Assembly: GCA_008711295.1 (NCBI GenBank)
Contig: VUYV01000020.1
Span: 6,063,094 to 6,127,093, forward strand
Direction: 5' to 3'
Length of the DNA: 64,000 nucleotides
From: Anarhynchus alexandrinus
Taxonomy: Eukaryota > Chordata > Aves > Charadriiformes > Charadriidae
Every line of letters begins with the position of its first letter. The first letter of the stretch is position 1. The position numbers and the translations under genes are program-made. A model generated the notes under the pieces. It ran no database searches. It saw nothing but the letters and a program-made list of their open reading frames with translations, and was not told where the DNA came from. Positions 24,172 to 37,599 of this stretch are shown piece after piece.

Positions 24172-27100
24172 GCAAATGGAAGCAGTTTGTAAGATGGAGA
24201 AGTGATTTTCTAAAATTTAGATGCAGGAATTCATAGAAATACAGCAAAATAAATTACATATTTTATTAAACTACATGCAAGCTATAAAAGCAATTTCTAC
24301 CTGACTATTAAGCAGAAGCTGAAAATATACCTCCATGTAAGAACTCTGGCATACTAAGCGTGACAGTGCAGTGATCTCAATCTAGTGGTCCACCATCTGC
24401 AGAGTGCGTAAAAAGGGGTGAAAAAATATTCCAGAATCTGTACATTTATATCCCCATAATTCTGGCAATTAAAACAGGAAAATTCAAGTAATGAATGACC
24501 TTACAAGGTCTAGCCTTGAACTATACAAATATGTTTATAAATAAAAATTATAAAGGCAATGCCAGACAGCATAATATCCCAATGGTGTTACCAGGTGTTA
24601 GAGAGAAGCAACGTAATTCCAGATAGAAAAAGGTGTATATTATTTTTTAAAAGTAAATACAATGGCAAATGTTCCATGTCTTCAAATTTTGGCATCATTA
24701 ATGAAACTGTCAAAAGTGCTATTGAAATTTAGTGTAGGGATTTCTGATTGACACTGAGCAGATGCAAAATATATTCCAAGGAAGACAGTGAAACAGCAGG
24801 TAATATTGCTGGACCACTATCAGACTATAACTCCATGCCAAGTGTGAGACACTGTCAACGTCCAGCTGGACACCAACTTCAGCAGAAGCACACTACAAGA
24901 TGGAGAAAGTTATCAGTGCTGTAAGCTTGCATATTCGGTGACAACTGTAGCATCTCAGAACTAATTGAAAGAAGCAGAAGGGCCCTCCAAAATTCTTCTA
25001 GAACAAAAAAGAGCCATAATACACTGATAATAATAATAAATGTCTAATATCTCTAAAATAAATACAAACCAAAAGGGTATTTACTAAAGACTTAAGCAAA
25101 TCTAGTCAAGGTCACACATTCTAGCGATGACATTTAACAAAAAACAGTTATGTAACATTATTCGTTTGTAATTTTAAACTCGTATCTCAAAACTGATATG
25201 CCTAATTTCCTCTGAATGTCCCTAGCGCAGTTCTCTGCTGGCACGAGACTTGCAGACAACAATTTTCAGCCACACTGGTCTCATTTCAGCAGTGCTACAG
25301 TAAGGGTCAAAATAGGTCATATACTGGAAAACTAGTCACAGCTACTGCTTTTTTTTTCCTCTGCTTTTCCATAAACAGCAGAGAAATTTGGCATTAAGCC
25401 AAACACTTATTTATAGACAACATTTATTTTTAGGTATTTATTTTAGTCACTGGAGAACAATTGCAGCCAAATGTACTTATTACTATCTGGAAATCTATTT
25501 TTTGAAATATCCTCTGTCGATGTAAATTTTTTGTCGCTCTAACTGTATTTTGCCTTTTATACACATGCTGTGTGTATTAATCACATACATTTCCACTGCA
25601 TCTGAAAGTTGTGTGATTTTCCTAAGCAAAAGACGCAATCCTGAAGTCCGTCCTCGGGTTTTACGCAAAAAAACCTAATTGCTCTGCAGACTGGTTTTCT
25701 TATGAAATGCCAGAATAAGAACCGAGTCTCAGGATTTTGTGCTATTACTTGAGTGAGCTGGTTGTTGCAGTAGAACCAAGTTTCTTACAAACCCTCTGAA
25801 CAGTAACCTTGACCTAGACTTTCAATTCAGAGCCATTCATTTCCACTGCTGAATAAGAAAGGCTGTGGCTTCAACACCATGTTTGTTGCTTACATAGGCA
25901 AAACAGCATGAAATTAAAATTGTGCACTCTGTTTTCACAAGCTAGAGCTTTTCTACTGAATTCACACTTAAAATGTCATGCTTCTGTCAGGGATTCTTGC
26001 TCTTACTTTATAAAGCAGGAACTTTTTCTCTTTACATTTTCTGCATCTTTCCCCATGCCCTCTTTCGTCTGACTGATTTGTCCCATGCTGAGGACAAGGC
26101 CTGAACTGACCTCAGTCTCCATATGTTTGCCAGTTATTTATTGACATATGTTCAGGTCAACCTCTGCAAGGTAAGAAATTTTTGTTTACCCCATTCTGCA
26201 GACTGATAACCGAGCCGGAGATTAGATTATATAATACAACTACAAGTGCTTGTGCTTGTAAACTCCGTAATACCAGTGTAACGTATTTCAGCCAGCTCTT
26301 ACATTTCAGCTAACAGCAGAGATTTTCAGAAGTTTCTATGCTGCTTACAGGGCTCAGAGGGATGCAGCAACGGCATTGATCACAGGCCTGATGAGGCACA
26401 CAACTATGTGCACGTGCACAAAACCAGCTCAACGCTCAGGACTCCCCACAAAACCTTCCTGATTCTTTTCACTCTACAGAAAAGTGGGAATCATAAGGAC
26501 AAAAACTCCAGAAAAATAATTCAGAGATCAGCAGTTAAAAACGACTGAGTAGGCAGGATGCCAGACAGCTATCCCAGCCAGGTTCTGAGTGCTGCTGCAG
26601 TAGGTGAGAAGTGACCTATTACCTAGCTTCTCGTTTTCTTGTTCAACGTTTGATATTACTTTCTATTGAAAAGGTGACACAATTCCTCACCTTGTGATTC
26701 ACTGATTTTACAATATTTCAAACAATGCAGTGACACTCGTGTCTTTACATGGGCAGAGTTCAACGCAAGCCTTGTACATTTTTTTTCCCCTGCAAATGCC
26801 ATAATGGCTTTTCCATTATTAATGATAAATTAGAATGTTCCAAAATGTTGTAAGGTGGTTACTGGACCCATATTCTACCTAGGCCATTAACTGTTTCTCT
26901 GATTATATCAAAATGCATCTCAATTCCCCATCTACCTCCCTGCTACAATTGCTTCATCAATATTCATAAGATCCAAGAGCTTGATATTGATTACCGCATC
27001 TAATGGACTCATTATGCAAAGTCATCGTGACCTCTGAAGCAATTCTACTTTTGTGACTTATCTAGATGCTTGTTCCAAATGTTTTGAGACATTGGTACTG

Positions 27101-30100
27101 AGGCAGGAGCAAGCAGAGCAGGACAAAACCCACCACAGCATCTTCAACTGACAATACTCTGATACGATGGACTTTTTCCACACCTGTATGAGATGTCACG
27201 CAACACTAAAAGCTCTGTCACATTATCCCCAACTTAACAGGAGCCCTTGTTATCACACAGCAGAAAGAGGTAGTTAATATTAACTGATCATTATTAACAT
27301 TCATTACGGAAAATCAATCTGATTGTGCTATAACCTCCTGCTGCAGTCAGCTAGGTTATTCTGATATTTACATAATATTGAGTCCTGCTAACCAAAATTG
27401 TGGTGGTTATATAACATCTTTCAATGTCATAGTGATTCTGCAAACAAAATCTATTTCGTTTATCAGCACCAAGGTACAAAATAAACGCATTTTGCAAACA
27501 GTTTCTAATGGCAAATCTTTTACTGCTTCATATGTCCAACATTAATAGTGACAAGCATTCTCCCTTGGACACATAAGAACAAGGCAGTACAACTACAGTG
27601 TACATTCATCTTCTAGTCTCAAAATCTAACTTTTTCAGGAAGAATGACATTCAATAAGAACTTGCTTTAAAAACAAACACAGCACAAAACAACAAATCTC
27701 TCTCCTTTTCATATGCTAAGAAATCGAAAGAGTGAAAACAAAAGTTTGACAAATTCTAGAGTAGAAAGTAGTGTTTAACTAAAGAAATAACCCACAAGAA
27801 TGAATGACCTAGAAGGAAGGTGAGTACATCATCACTTGAATTCTTAAAAAAAATAATCTCTAACTCAGAAACTATTCTCTGGATTCAAGAATAATTTAGT
27901 AAAATATTATTGGAACAACAGCAGCTGTTCCATTATACTTAACTATGAAATTATTGTTGGGATGTTTTCTGCGAACTACACCTGATTAAATCAACATGGA
28001 AAGAAAATTAGTACACATACTTTTTCAGGGTAATGTCTGTCGCCCCGCTCCCCCTAAATAATTTTTTGTGGATCAATTACTATATGTATCAAAGTTACAA
28101 TGATTGTCAGGCTGGTTCTCTTCCGCACTCTGGAATAATGTTTCTCTGTCAAAAAGTAAAGTTTTCATTTGAATTTGGATTTAATGTTGAAATATAATTT
28201 GAGGGCTCCCAAAATAACCTAAATATATTATAAATATTATATACATATGTATATTTACACACAAGATTAGCACATTATTCTGTTCTTTAATGTGAACATA
28301 TGGTTAAAGATTTTTAGAAAATAACTGCACACTGGTTTTGGACTTTTCCACTATGAGTGTGTTAAAGCAGAAAAGCTTTTGATTACATTGCTTTAATCTT
28401 CTTTACTGAAAATTAATCTAACCTAAATATAAGCTTCATGTGTGTCAAATAATTTAGAGATACATTTTCCCCGCACACGTGCAACTGAAAATTTGAGTAT
28501 CTTGAAAAGGTGAAACATTTTTATCAATCTGAAATCAATTCAAATTATAAGAATGAAGAAAAGCTGTTAGCCATAGTCAGAAAGTAGAAGCAATAGATTA
28601 TTCTGCCTAAGCACACTTAGCAATTGCATCTATAGCTCATCTCCTTGGTTTAAAACACTACTCATGTAGCATTCTCATCTTTACAAGGAAAATACAGCAG
28701 AACGTAGGCATCTTTTATTCAGGCTTGACTTTTACTACATCTGAGACTCTTCCTAAGTAAAGACAGAGCAAGATTAGAGCCATATTTGGCTTATTTTAAT
28801 GCAGTACTATAGCTACTTGCTTCCAGATTAGCTGAAATGCACCTAAAAATGGTACAACCCAAAATATAGTTTGCCATAAAATCTGTATTATTTTCATTCC
28901 TCACATCAAAAGTAAATCTGCATTATGCTGCAGGATAACCTTAAAACATGGCTCAAAAAAAAGTGACTGCCTAATTAGAGTAACTCATAGGTACACCATT
29001 CACATTTTGGTATGGCGTGAAAGCCCAAATTTTATCTTCATTCAAAAATTTATATTTTTGGAGCAATATGATCTAAAAGGACAACATTTTTCTCCAGATA
29101 GGGAATGAAAATTAAAAATTCAAAGCACATGCTCTCACTCTGTTTCACAGCTGAAATATCTGCCAGTTAGCAACTCTGTCAGCAAAAACTTAACAATGCA
29201 AAAATTTCAAAGGTAGAACTAATTAGGAAGCAAACCTAATGAACCCAAATGATATGACCTCAAAACTCTAAGCTTTCAGTTAGCATTTAGATGCATGTTT
29301 GAAGTGAGAGCATTTAGGCATATGAACCGGCACCTGTGATTTACAGAACTGCAAAAATTCATTTCCCAAATGTAACCAATATAGATGTGTTTGCTATTTA
29401 TCACATTATAGTCACTATTCATACTTATATACAAGAACACTAACATATATAAATGATTGAATTCCAATATACTTATCACGGCTTAGTCCCTGATATCACA
29501 GTTATAAAGAATCTCCTGAGAGTAGGTAGAAGGTTTGTAGGTAAATCTTCAGCACGTGCTCGAGCAGGGATCACAGGGGACTGAAGAAATGAGCAGCTAT
29601 AGACAGGGAGAGGGTGAGACCTTGGTCTTGAAGCCAGTCCAAGGGAGGAAACAACAGACCATGACTACTTAGCATAGCTATGTGCTGCCTCCTAAACAGG
29701 GCAGCCTTGGAAGACTGTGGTCAGCCGAGGGTAAGGTGCTGCTCACTCTTAAAGGACTCAGATCTTACCCTCAAAAATTAAACTTCACCGCACACCAACA
29801 GGCAAGTACAGTTTATTCATTTATTTTAAAATCAATTTCCTTACTTTATTTTTTCTAAGTCCTAATTATTAGTCATTTTTTCCTCAAATAGTTAGGCAGG
29901 CCTATTTATTGATTATCCTTCCTACCAATACTTTCTAACATTTGAATTCAAGGCACTTCATTTACATCAAAAATGCGTGCTAAAAATCTAAATAGCTACC
30001 ATGTTTAATTCTAAATATAAACATACCCTGCGTCTGCTTCTGATGCTACCATACCCTTGTGCAGAAAGGCTCCAAATGTTTAGGAAGCTGCAATGTTAAA

Positions 30101-30530
30101 TGCTGCAAAAAACAGTACATATATGAATGACGTTGCCTGACTTGATTTTGCACCTGCTAAAAGGCTATCGGCCTCTCTGACATCACTTTCAGGTGCTCCA
30201 TGAATACCAGCAGAATAAACCAAGACATATACACTCTATGAATGGTACTAATAGGAATCAAGAGAAATTACAGTACACTTCAAGTTACAGTCAAAACTGT
30301 TACTCCATTTTGCTCCTGTCTATGACGACTGCTGTTGTGGTAGCTCTGTTTAACAATTAGGCAATCACTGATTAACCTGTAACTCGTATTTTATTTTTTT
30401 TCCACTCCCTGGGAAGCCATGTGTCAGACATAAGTAACAAAGGCAACAGATGACAAATTGAAGCCCTTTTTTCACAAAAGCTGAACAAGCCTGCAACATT
30501 AGTTCTGTGTTTAGTCCCTTGCAGAGGTGC

Positions 30531-30570
30531 TGAACACCTGTAAGATCAAGTGAACACCTGTAAGATCCAA
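30531..30570 (+). repeat. 20-bp tandem duplication
   Basis: tgaacacctgtaagatcaag at 30,531-30,550 is followed directly by a copy differing in two bases at the end (ccaa for caag region). Confidence 0.9.
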
Positions 30571-31732
30571 ACAGGATCTATGGAAACTTTTCCAATGGCA
30601 CCAACAGACTTTGAAAAGTTATCTACGTGGCCAAGATGTTTCATCCACCTACAACCAGATACTGTTATTACAAAGTATCATCTACAGTCTGAATATAACA
30701 ATAAAAAAATCAAACTTATATCTGTGTGACATAATATAAATTTATCCTGTTACCTTCAGTATAACAGCTTCTAGACATCGGGATCATTTTGTCCTTTCAA
30801 TAAAGGAGTTGTTCAGAAGAAAAAGTAAAATCTAATCAAAATATTGAGTCATGTAAATTCAGATGAGGTTGGATTGGGCAATCAACACAACTCTGACACC
30901 AGCACAATGAATCTGATTGAAAGAAATTAATTTTACATGGATGCTTTTCAGTAGACATATCAACCAATTGATTAAATTTATACTGTGATAATTCTATTAA
31001 TCCTTATCTGTAAGGGCACCATAGAAACTTCATCCTATTTCAAAGATTATTTTTCTTGTTATCACAATATGCATGTACCAAAGTAACAAATACTGTTACA
31101 AAAAAAAGAATCAGAAATCAGGTAAACTTCAATAGGGAATGATCCAAGAACCCCTCAAGGATGAAAGTTTAGAGAACAGATTTGATGGTCTTGCTGGATG
31201 AATGCATAGAAGAACACAGAACAACAGACTGGTTTTGCTCCTTGTAGATTTTTTTTTTCCCCATGAGATGGACAGATCAAAACCCTAGCAACAGACCCAT
31301 GTCCTAAAGCTCTCAATCATCTTCTGCTAGGAATCACAAGCCCAGATCAGATATTTGTATTTCATGAGATAGGATAATTTACAGAGTTTATGTGAGCTTT
31401 TCAAGATGGGGGTGGTGGATCATTCAGTGTCAAAGACTGGACTATTACACTGAAATATGTGTTCTCAGTTCAGTGAAGTATGGGAAACTCTCAGACTATT
31501 AAGCCCCTCAGATCACAAGAACGCTCAACAGGGGCACAAGCTTACCTTCAGGCCACAGGCAAGAGAGCAAACTGTGTAACCACCGAATCCACCCCTGACA
31601 GCAAAGTGATGAATCAACAGCTACCGGGTGCACAGAAGGGGACTGTTACGAATAGCCTGTGCATTTAAATTACATTTGTTTTGACAAACTTGTGGTCAAA
31701 GTAACAAGAATTTTTTCAACAGCTCCTCTAAG

Positions 31733-31759
31733 GAAAAAGAAGAAGAAGAAAAAAAAAAA
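31733..31759 (+). repeat. (GAA)n/poly-A tract
   Basis: ggaaaaagaagaagaagaa runs into a stretch of A. Confidence 0.9.
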
Positions 31760-33260
31760 GCTAGAAAAACAGCAGGTGAAATAAACAGAGATGCTTATGA
31801 CAGAAAAGTGCTTCCATAAACCCTGGAATTACCAAAGTCTGCTTTCCTATCAGTTTGAGATGAACTATCTCTAAGCACTTCTGAACCCTCCACAAAAGTC
31901 CTTCCTTCTCCACCAAGCCATTTATTTTCCACTGAGCTTGTAGGAGCATAATTATCTTTGACACTTCTCCTGCTCTGTCACATTTGAAATAAGCCAATAG
32001 GTTCCCAGAAAGAACAGTATCTTCTTCATTAGGAAGGAAGGGACACAGACACAGAAAGATGGAATAGCTTTGAAGGTCTTTCCAGGAGGAGCGTATGCTG
32101 GGGCATGGAGGAAAAGCATGCTAAAAACCATGAGAGGCAACAGGCCCGAACAACATGGACTTTCCATAGAATATTTCTTTTTCAATCCATCCTTCAAGTT
32201 TTAACAAATTGTCATCATAGTGTTTTTAATGGTATGTACCTGTACCTTTATGAGTTCCTATATGTAGAACAGCACCTCCTAAAGAATCAGGAAGCTTCTG
32301 TCCTAAAGTTATTTTTTCAAAATGCAAAGTTGAGCAGAAACACTGTTTACAAGAAATTAAGTTTAAAAAGCCCCATGCTACTTAAGGAGGTTTAGTTAAG
32401 ATCACGGATTTATTTATTTGTTTTATTTTGATTGACAAAAGCCCTTTTTGAAAAATGGTTGGGAGAGGATGGGAAATAAGATTTTTGACAAAACTCTGGA
32501 TTTTCAGAAGCTTCTGTTCAAGATATATTCTTGTCAAAAAACTCTCATAGAAAGAAAAAAAAAATATTTCCTGTCCAGTTCTGGCATCTTGCCTTTCAGT
32601 GACCAATAATAACAGCCCAGTAAAAACAGAGCACAACACACAGGATCCAAGTGTTTCCTCCCGATGCACCTGCAGATGTCCCTTTGCCTCGTATAAGAGA
32701 GTACTGCCTCTCCTGAATCTCATCTTTGGAGGATGATAATTTCAAAGAAAAACATTTAGTACCACCAACTGCATCTGATTTTCTCAGCATTTCTATTCCC
32801 TTCTATAGGTTATTCTACAAGGAAGAGTGTTCTGAATGGAAATAATTGAAGACAAGAAAGTATTGTTTTATCCAAAGCTTGCATATGAAATTTGAGGTAA
32901 GCCTAACAAAATTATACATTTCTGAAACTGAAATGAAAACAGGGATGCAAATGAGAAAGCCAACTAAGACTAAACATTTAAAGGATCTGCATTTGCTGTT
33001 AAGTGTGCAATAGAAATACATTGTTATATTTCCACTTTTACTACTGTTAAATTTCACTGTCATTAAGAATTTTTTCAGCCAACACTAAAAAATGTCTGGC
33101 TAACACAGGAAACATTGTAACATGCTGATAATTAATTTTATTAAGTTTCATTACAGTGATCCTTGCTGAAGATGCATGGGGGAAGGTGTCAGCCAAACTA
33201 CACTAGAACTTCTTGCACTGGGCTTATAAAAGTGGTTTTGGAAAGCGCGAAGAGGAAGCG

Positions 33261-33278
33261 TGCAGCCTTTCGGCTGCA
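33261..33278. repeat. Perfect 7-bp hairpin
   Basis: tgcagcc and ggctgca flank the loop tttc. It is one of four short palindromes between 33,261 and 33,522. Confidence 0.85.
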
Positions 33279-33411
33279 TGACTGCTCAGCTAGAGCACTT
33301 CCCATTCCTGATTCCTGGTTTGCAGAATACTGGGAAACAACAGAAGCAGAAACATGAATGGTTTGTTTAAAGTAAAACATCCTCCAACAAGAAACTGCAT
33401 TGGGTTACTAG

Positions 33412-33430
33412 GCTCAGCAAGTAGCTGAGC
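33412..33430. repeat. Perfect 7-bp hairpin
   Basis: gctcagc and gctgagc flank the loop aagta. Confidence 0.85.
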
Positions 33431-33510
33431 ACTGCAGTGTTACTGCATAGGAAGGGATGAGACAGAAAGGCGCTCAGTCAAAAACGAGAGGGGTGTACAG
33501 CACTGGGAAA

Positions 33511-33522
33511 GTACTGCAGTAC
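33511..33522. repeat. 12-bp perfect palindrome
   Basis: gtactgcagtac is self-complementary. Confidence 0.9.
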
Positions 33523-33529
33523 AGAGAAC

Positions 33530-36500
33530 CCTAATCTTCCACAAACACAAACTGTGAAACATTCTTATAATGATGACAGATACAAAGGTTTGGGTGAATA
33601 CTTTGTATTCTCTAATGCTGCACAGCTGTTTTGTGTACAGTTGTCCAGAAAGGTGCCTCTAAAAGCAGCAGCACCAATAACATGAAGTGTTGTAGACACT
33701 GAAATCGGACCATCTGCTGCGTACCTAGTCACCTCAACAAGTTTAGATGGGGACCACAGATAAACAGAGCCTCTGGATGTAGGTGCAAAACAGTATTATT
33801 CACTTTATTCTGCAGTTTCTAAAACTTCAAACATACAAGAACCAGCCTATTTTATATCAGAAAAGTCATACTTTCTTTGTTACCTTTCTGCCTTAAGTCT
33901 ATTTTATACAATCTACCAACTCTACTATCTATCATTTCTGCTTTTTCTGGAAAACTATACCAACATCGAAGTACACTTATTCAGTATAGTGTTTATTAAT
34001 GCAATACCATTTTGCAATACACAGGATCATACTGAAAAAAAGGTAAATACAAGCTTACCTAGGCATAGATCCACATGTAAACCAAATAACAGAAACTACT
34101 TTAAAATTCCACAGGCAGTGAAAATTATTAATATTACCATTTGGAATTAGAAAAATGAGTTGTAATGTCTAAAGACCCTCCTCCCCACAGAATCCTTTTA
34201 AGAAACATTGGTATAAGACAGGCATTTGTAGGTTTTATTAACACCTTCCTATGCATATTAAATTTATTTAACAAAACATGAAATAGCTTGCTATAACAAC
34301 ATTGATGCAAGCCTAATATACCCCTTCTGAGTACTCGGCAAATGAGTAAATTTCACATAGCATCTAGGGGCTCAAGATTTATAAATCCTATGCTGTCCTA
34401 TTCATATTCACGTCAAAGTTAATTTAAGCAATAAGGTAACTAATAATAAAGGTCTGTTTTTTAATATAGGATGTACTTTTCTTACATAATTTATTAAAAA
34501 GTCATTATAGACAGATATAAGCAAAATAAAAATGACCATGGTTGCGTATGACATCATTGCTGTTCCTTAAAGAACATATTTCATACTGGAAGAAAGTGAC
34601 AGGCTTATCTCCAAATATCAGTAATAACCAATCACAAATAATCTACCTTCTCCCTTTAAATTTATATGTAGTTGGCTAAAATCTAATGGTGCGAGAGTGT
34701 TCAAGTATCTCACCAAGAAGCTAATGTAGTTACTTGGCTGCCATCAGCAAATACGTGGATTTCCTCAGCCTCACCCAACAGGAGACAGTGTTAGTGAGTG
34801 GCCTTCAGTGCTACGCTTGCTCCTTTTTCTTGTTTTGACTGACAGCAAAGAGCACTCTGAACTGCAAAAATACCACCTCATACACAGAATCACAACTCAT
34901 ATAAAGTTTACCAATTGTTAGCTTAGTAAGTATCCAAATACAACTTCCTATGGCTAACTTCCTCTACTTGCCCAGAAACGAGCAGTGGATGGAGCTCCCT
35001 TCCTAAACTGTATCTGCAGGCTGATTTAAGGAAACTGAAATCCAGTAACAAAATAACACAGTGAGCAGTATGTAATTTTCTCTACCAACACAGACAGTGT
35101 TCCAGGAGAAGTTGTATCTAAAGGTCACAGAAGATTCCATTCCTCCACAGCTCAGTTCTCATTCCATGCTGAATGTATCAGCAAGGGTGCTGTTTATAAC
35201 GAAGGGGTTTTTTGTTTGTTTGTTTTTGATGTATCCATGAGGAATTAGAGCTAGACCACCAACTGATTTCACATCGGCCACCCAAGTATTCTCTCAATAT
35301 CAAAAGCAGAAAGAGATCCCTTTTCAAAATGTTAAGATTTTGCTTTCGTCTATAGTGACAATTATAATTTAATACAGCAAAACACCACCACAGATACAAG
35401 ATTTTTACTGTAAATCAGAACAGAGGAGTTCTGCATAAAAGCAAGGACTATTTAAAGATGGGACAAAGGCAGAGCCATGATGGAATCCATGCGTTGCAAA
35501 CAACGTTGACATCATGGTACAGTTCACCCTGGAGAGTCAGTTTTCCATGCCCTAGGCAAATGCTCAACTGCCTTTTATCAGCACTATTAGTCATTATCAT
35601 GACAGCAATATAGGATGAAATCAGCATCCGTTACACTGCGTAGTTACCTTAAATGCCATCCAGCCACTGAAACACAGAGGGCTGGAAAATGACTGGGAGC
35701 AATATTGCGCTTTTGCTTGTGCTAGTGCATTTTTCAATTGATGCAAACACATTAAGACAGTTAATCAATTACAAATGAAAATCCATTCTCTGTACTATTA
35801 ATGAATGCAACTTTGTTTAGGTAAAAGCATTGTGTTGAAATACTTTGAACTAAACATTAATGGTGTATGAATTCTGAGTAACAAGAGCAAAACAAACTCC
35901 TCCGAGGGTTTTTCCCTTTTAAAGTAATTCTTCCATCATCTAAAGCAACTTCTTGTTGTTTTCTTTTGTAAACATATCCTAATAATGTGTCATGGATGAA
36001 TCCTAATCGTTTGAAGTTCTCTCACAAAAGGAGCTAAGCAGTAGTAAATTAAGGACCTGCAGAATCACCTTTCTACCTCCTTAAAAGCATACATGCTGCC
36101 TATTTCAAACAGGACCTTGAAAGCAGCTTGAAAGAATGTTTCATAATCAACTGCTCTCTTCTTCCGAGAGTTTTCAGTGTGGAAATTGCACTGTCTGTAT
36201 CTTACATTCCAGTCACTAGCATAAGGATAAAAGACTCAGCAAGAGTGAGCTGGTTTGATACTCCACACTAAATCTGTAATGTGGAACATTTTATTAAAAA
36301 TAACGAATTAGCACCCTTTCATTAAGCTGCTGCTTTTTCCCCTGTTTGTGTCATACAGGTGATACATAGGATAAAAGACCTGATTTGCAAGCTGTACATC
36401 AGCAATCCCCGCTTTCCCTGTGTGAATAAGGATCACAGTGCTGGGTCCTGAAAAGAGATTCAGTCATAATTCAATAGCTTTAAAATGAATTACTTTCATG

Positions 36501-37340
36501 TCAATATTAGTGCACAACTTTATATCCCAAACTTGATTTTCTTCTCAAGGAGGTCACAGTTGAAGCTTGCTATGGGTTCTAACGCATCTCTGAAGTGACA
36601 AAGTGTTAATGCAAATACTGAAGAGACTGACTAGCACTGATCCTATGGGAAAAAACCTGCGTGCCAGATCTTTGTCTCAGCCTTCGTCAGCAGCTGACAG
36701 GAAAAGGAAGTAGAACAAACTAGAATCTGCACCAATCGCTTTTCCTCTAAACTGACAGAACAATTCGATGTATTTACTTCATCTATGTATGCATTCAGAA
36801 ATCCATATTTAAAAGTTATTGCACTTCACTTACACATTATTCAGAAGTTTTGATTTGAGAACATAATAGGAAGCACATAGCTGACAGCCCTCCTTTAGAG
36901 AGCTGAACCCAAGCTCCAGTGCCCAGCTCCCAGAAAGCAACTCTGCCTCATAAATCTACTGTAGTTAGATGGCCTAAGGCAAAAAAATAAAGCACTTGCT
37001 ACTAGCTGGAGGGCTCTATAGTACTGCATTGGACAAAAAGAAAAACAGAAATATCAACATTTCTAACAATCTTTTCCACCAGAATCAGAAAAGCGCTTTC
37101 TTGTTAACAGAAAGGATTTAAAAGGTACCGTCCCATAGCATCTAACACAGAAGTACCCATCAGTTTTATTTAGCCTTTTTCTTCACAATGCCTGAGCGTC
37201 TGAGTTCAGGTAGCATAGGCATCATGAGAATTCAGCTGAGCTCCAACATGCTCCAGTCTCTTTGCAGCCCTATCTGCTTTACCCAGTTTTCCATGTGTTT
37301 TATCCCTGGCAGTCCTATTTAATAACAGCGTCCACAGACA
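33530..37340. other. Intronic sequence, no gene recognised
   Basis: AT-rich intron. A TTTG tract lies at 35,208-35,227. A palindromic cgttg-caaa-caacg is at 35,492-35,505. An interval at 35,690-35,890 is rich in homeodomain-type words (gcaccaat-like, caattgatg, ttaatcaattac, attaatgaatg) and resembles vertebrate conserved non-coding elements. No coding exon was found. Confidence 0.6.
35208..35227 (+). repeat. (TTTG)n tract
   Basis: ttttttgtttgtttgttttt, a simple repeat. Confidence 0.9.
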
Positions 37341-37354
37341 AAGAGAATTGAGAT

Positions 37355-37452
37355 GTGGGGTAAATTGATGACTTGTCCAAAGTCACAAATACTTTTTTGC
37401 TGAGGCAGCTTCCTGAATCCTGTATTCACTGACCAACCTACTAGCCTACAAT
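37355..37452 (-). repeat. MIR-like ancient repeat, antisense copy
   Basis: taaattgatgacttgtcc followed by aaagtcacaaat resembles the reverse complement of the MIR core (gttaagtgacttgcccaaggtcacac). Downstream cctgaatcctgtattcact and gaccaacctactagcctac fit the degraded 'aggtctcctgactcc...ccactaggctac' part. Diverged; assignment from memory. Confidence 0.45.
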
Positions 37453-37477
37453 CTTCCCAGTATGGAGGAATGGCAAC

Positions 37478-37592
37478 ATCTCTGCCTCAGTTTCTCCATG
37501 TAAAAACACATGTTCTAAAGATGTTGTAAAGCTTACATAACGTATAAAGTCTTCTATGACGATAAGAAATACCATACAAATGCAATTATTGC
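37478..37592 (+). repeat. L2/L3 (CR1-like LINE) or MIR 3' tail relic, sense copy
   Basis: tctctgcctcagtttctcc followed by atgtaaaaac, then gttgtaaagcttacataacg, tataaagtcttctatgacga and taagaaataccat. It follows the order of the ancient amniote LINE tail (cctcagtttccccatctgtaaaatg...gttgtgaagcttaattaacg...aaagcgctttgagat...gctatataagtgcaa). It lies in opposite orientation to the neighbouring MIR-like relic. Confidence 0.5.
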
Positions 37593-37599
37593 CATACAC

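Larger units (their letters stand above)
21220..33230. other. Intronic sequence, no gene recognised
   Basis: AT-rich intron. An interval at 26,880-27,070 has a dense mixture of ATTA, ATGCAAA and CATCAA words and could be conserved non-coding DNA. A GC-richer interval at 29,540-29,760 and another at 31,480-31,650 match no repeat family I know. A GAA/A-rich tract lies at 31,733-31,759. No exon or RNA gene was recognised. Confidence 0.6.

Noticed and set aside
24491..24530. gaccttacaaggtc word shared with the CR1 fragment near 766
   Set aside because: The 14-base identity is not supported by CR1 sequence on either side; it may be chance or too short to call.
29540..29760. GC-richer segment that might be an old LTR
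   Set aside because: No tandem units, TATA/AATAAA arrangement or terminal inverted bases were found, and no family was recognised.
31480..31668. 62-codon plus-strand frame in a GC-richer patch
   Set aside because: No domain, no splice context and no similarity to known proteins that I can recall.
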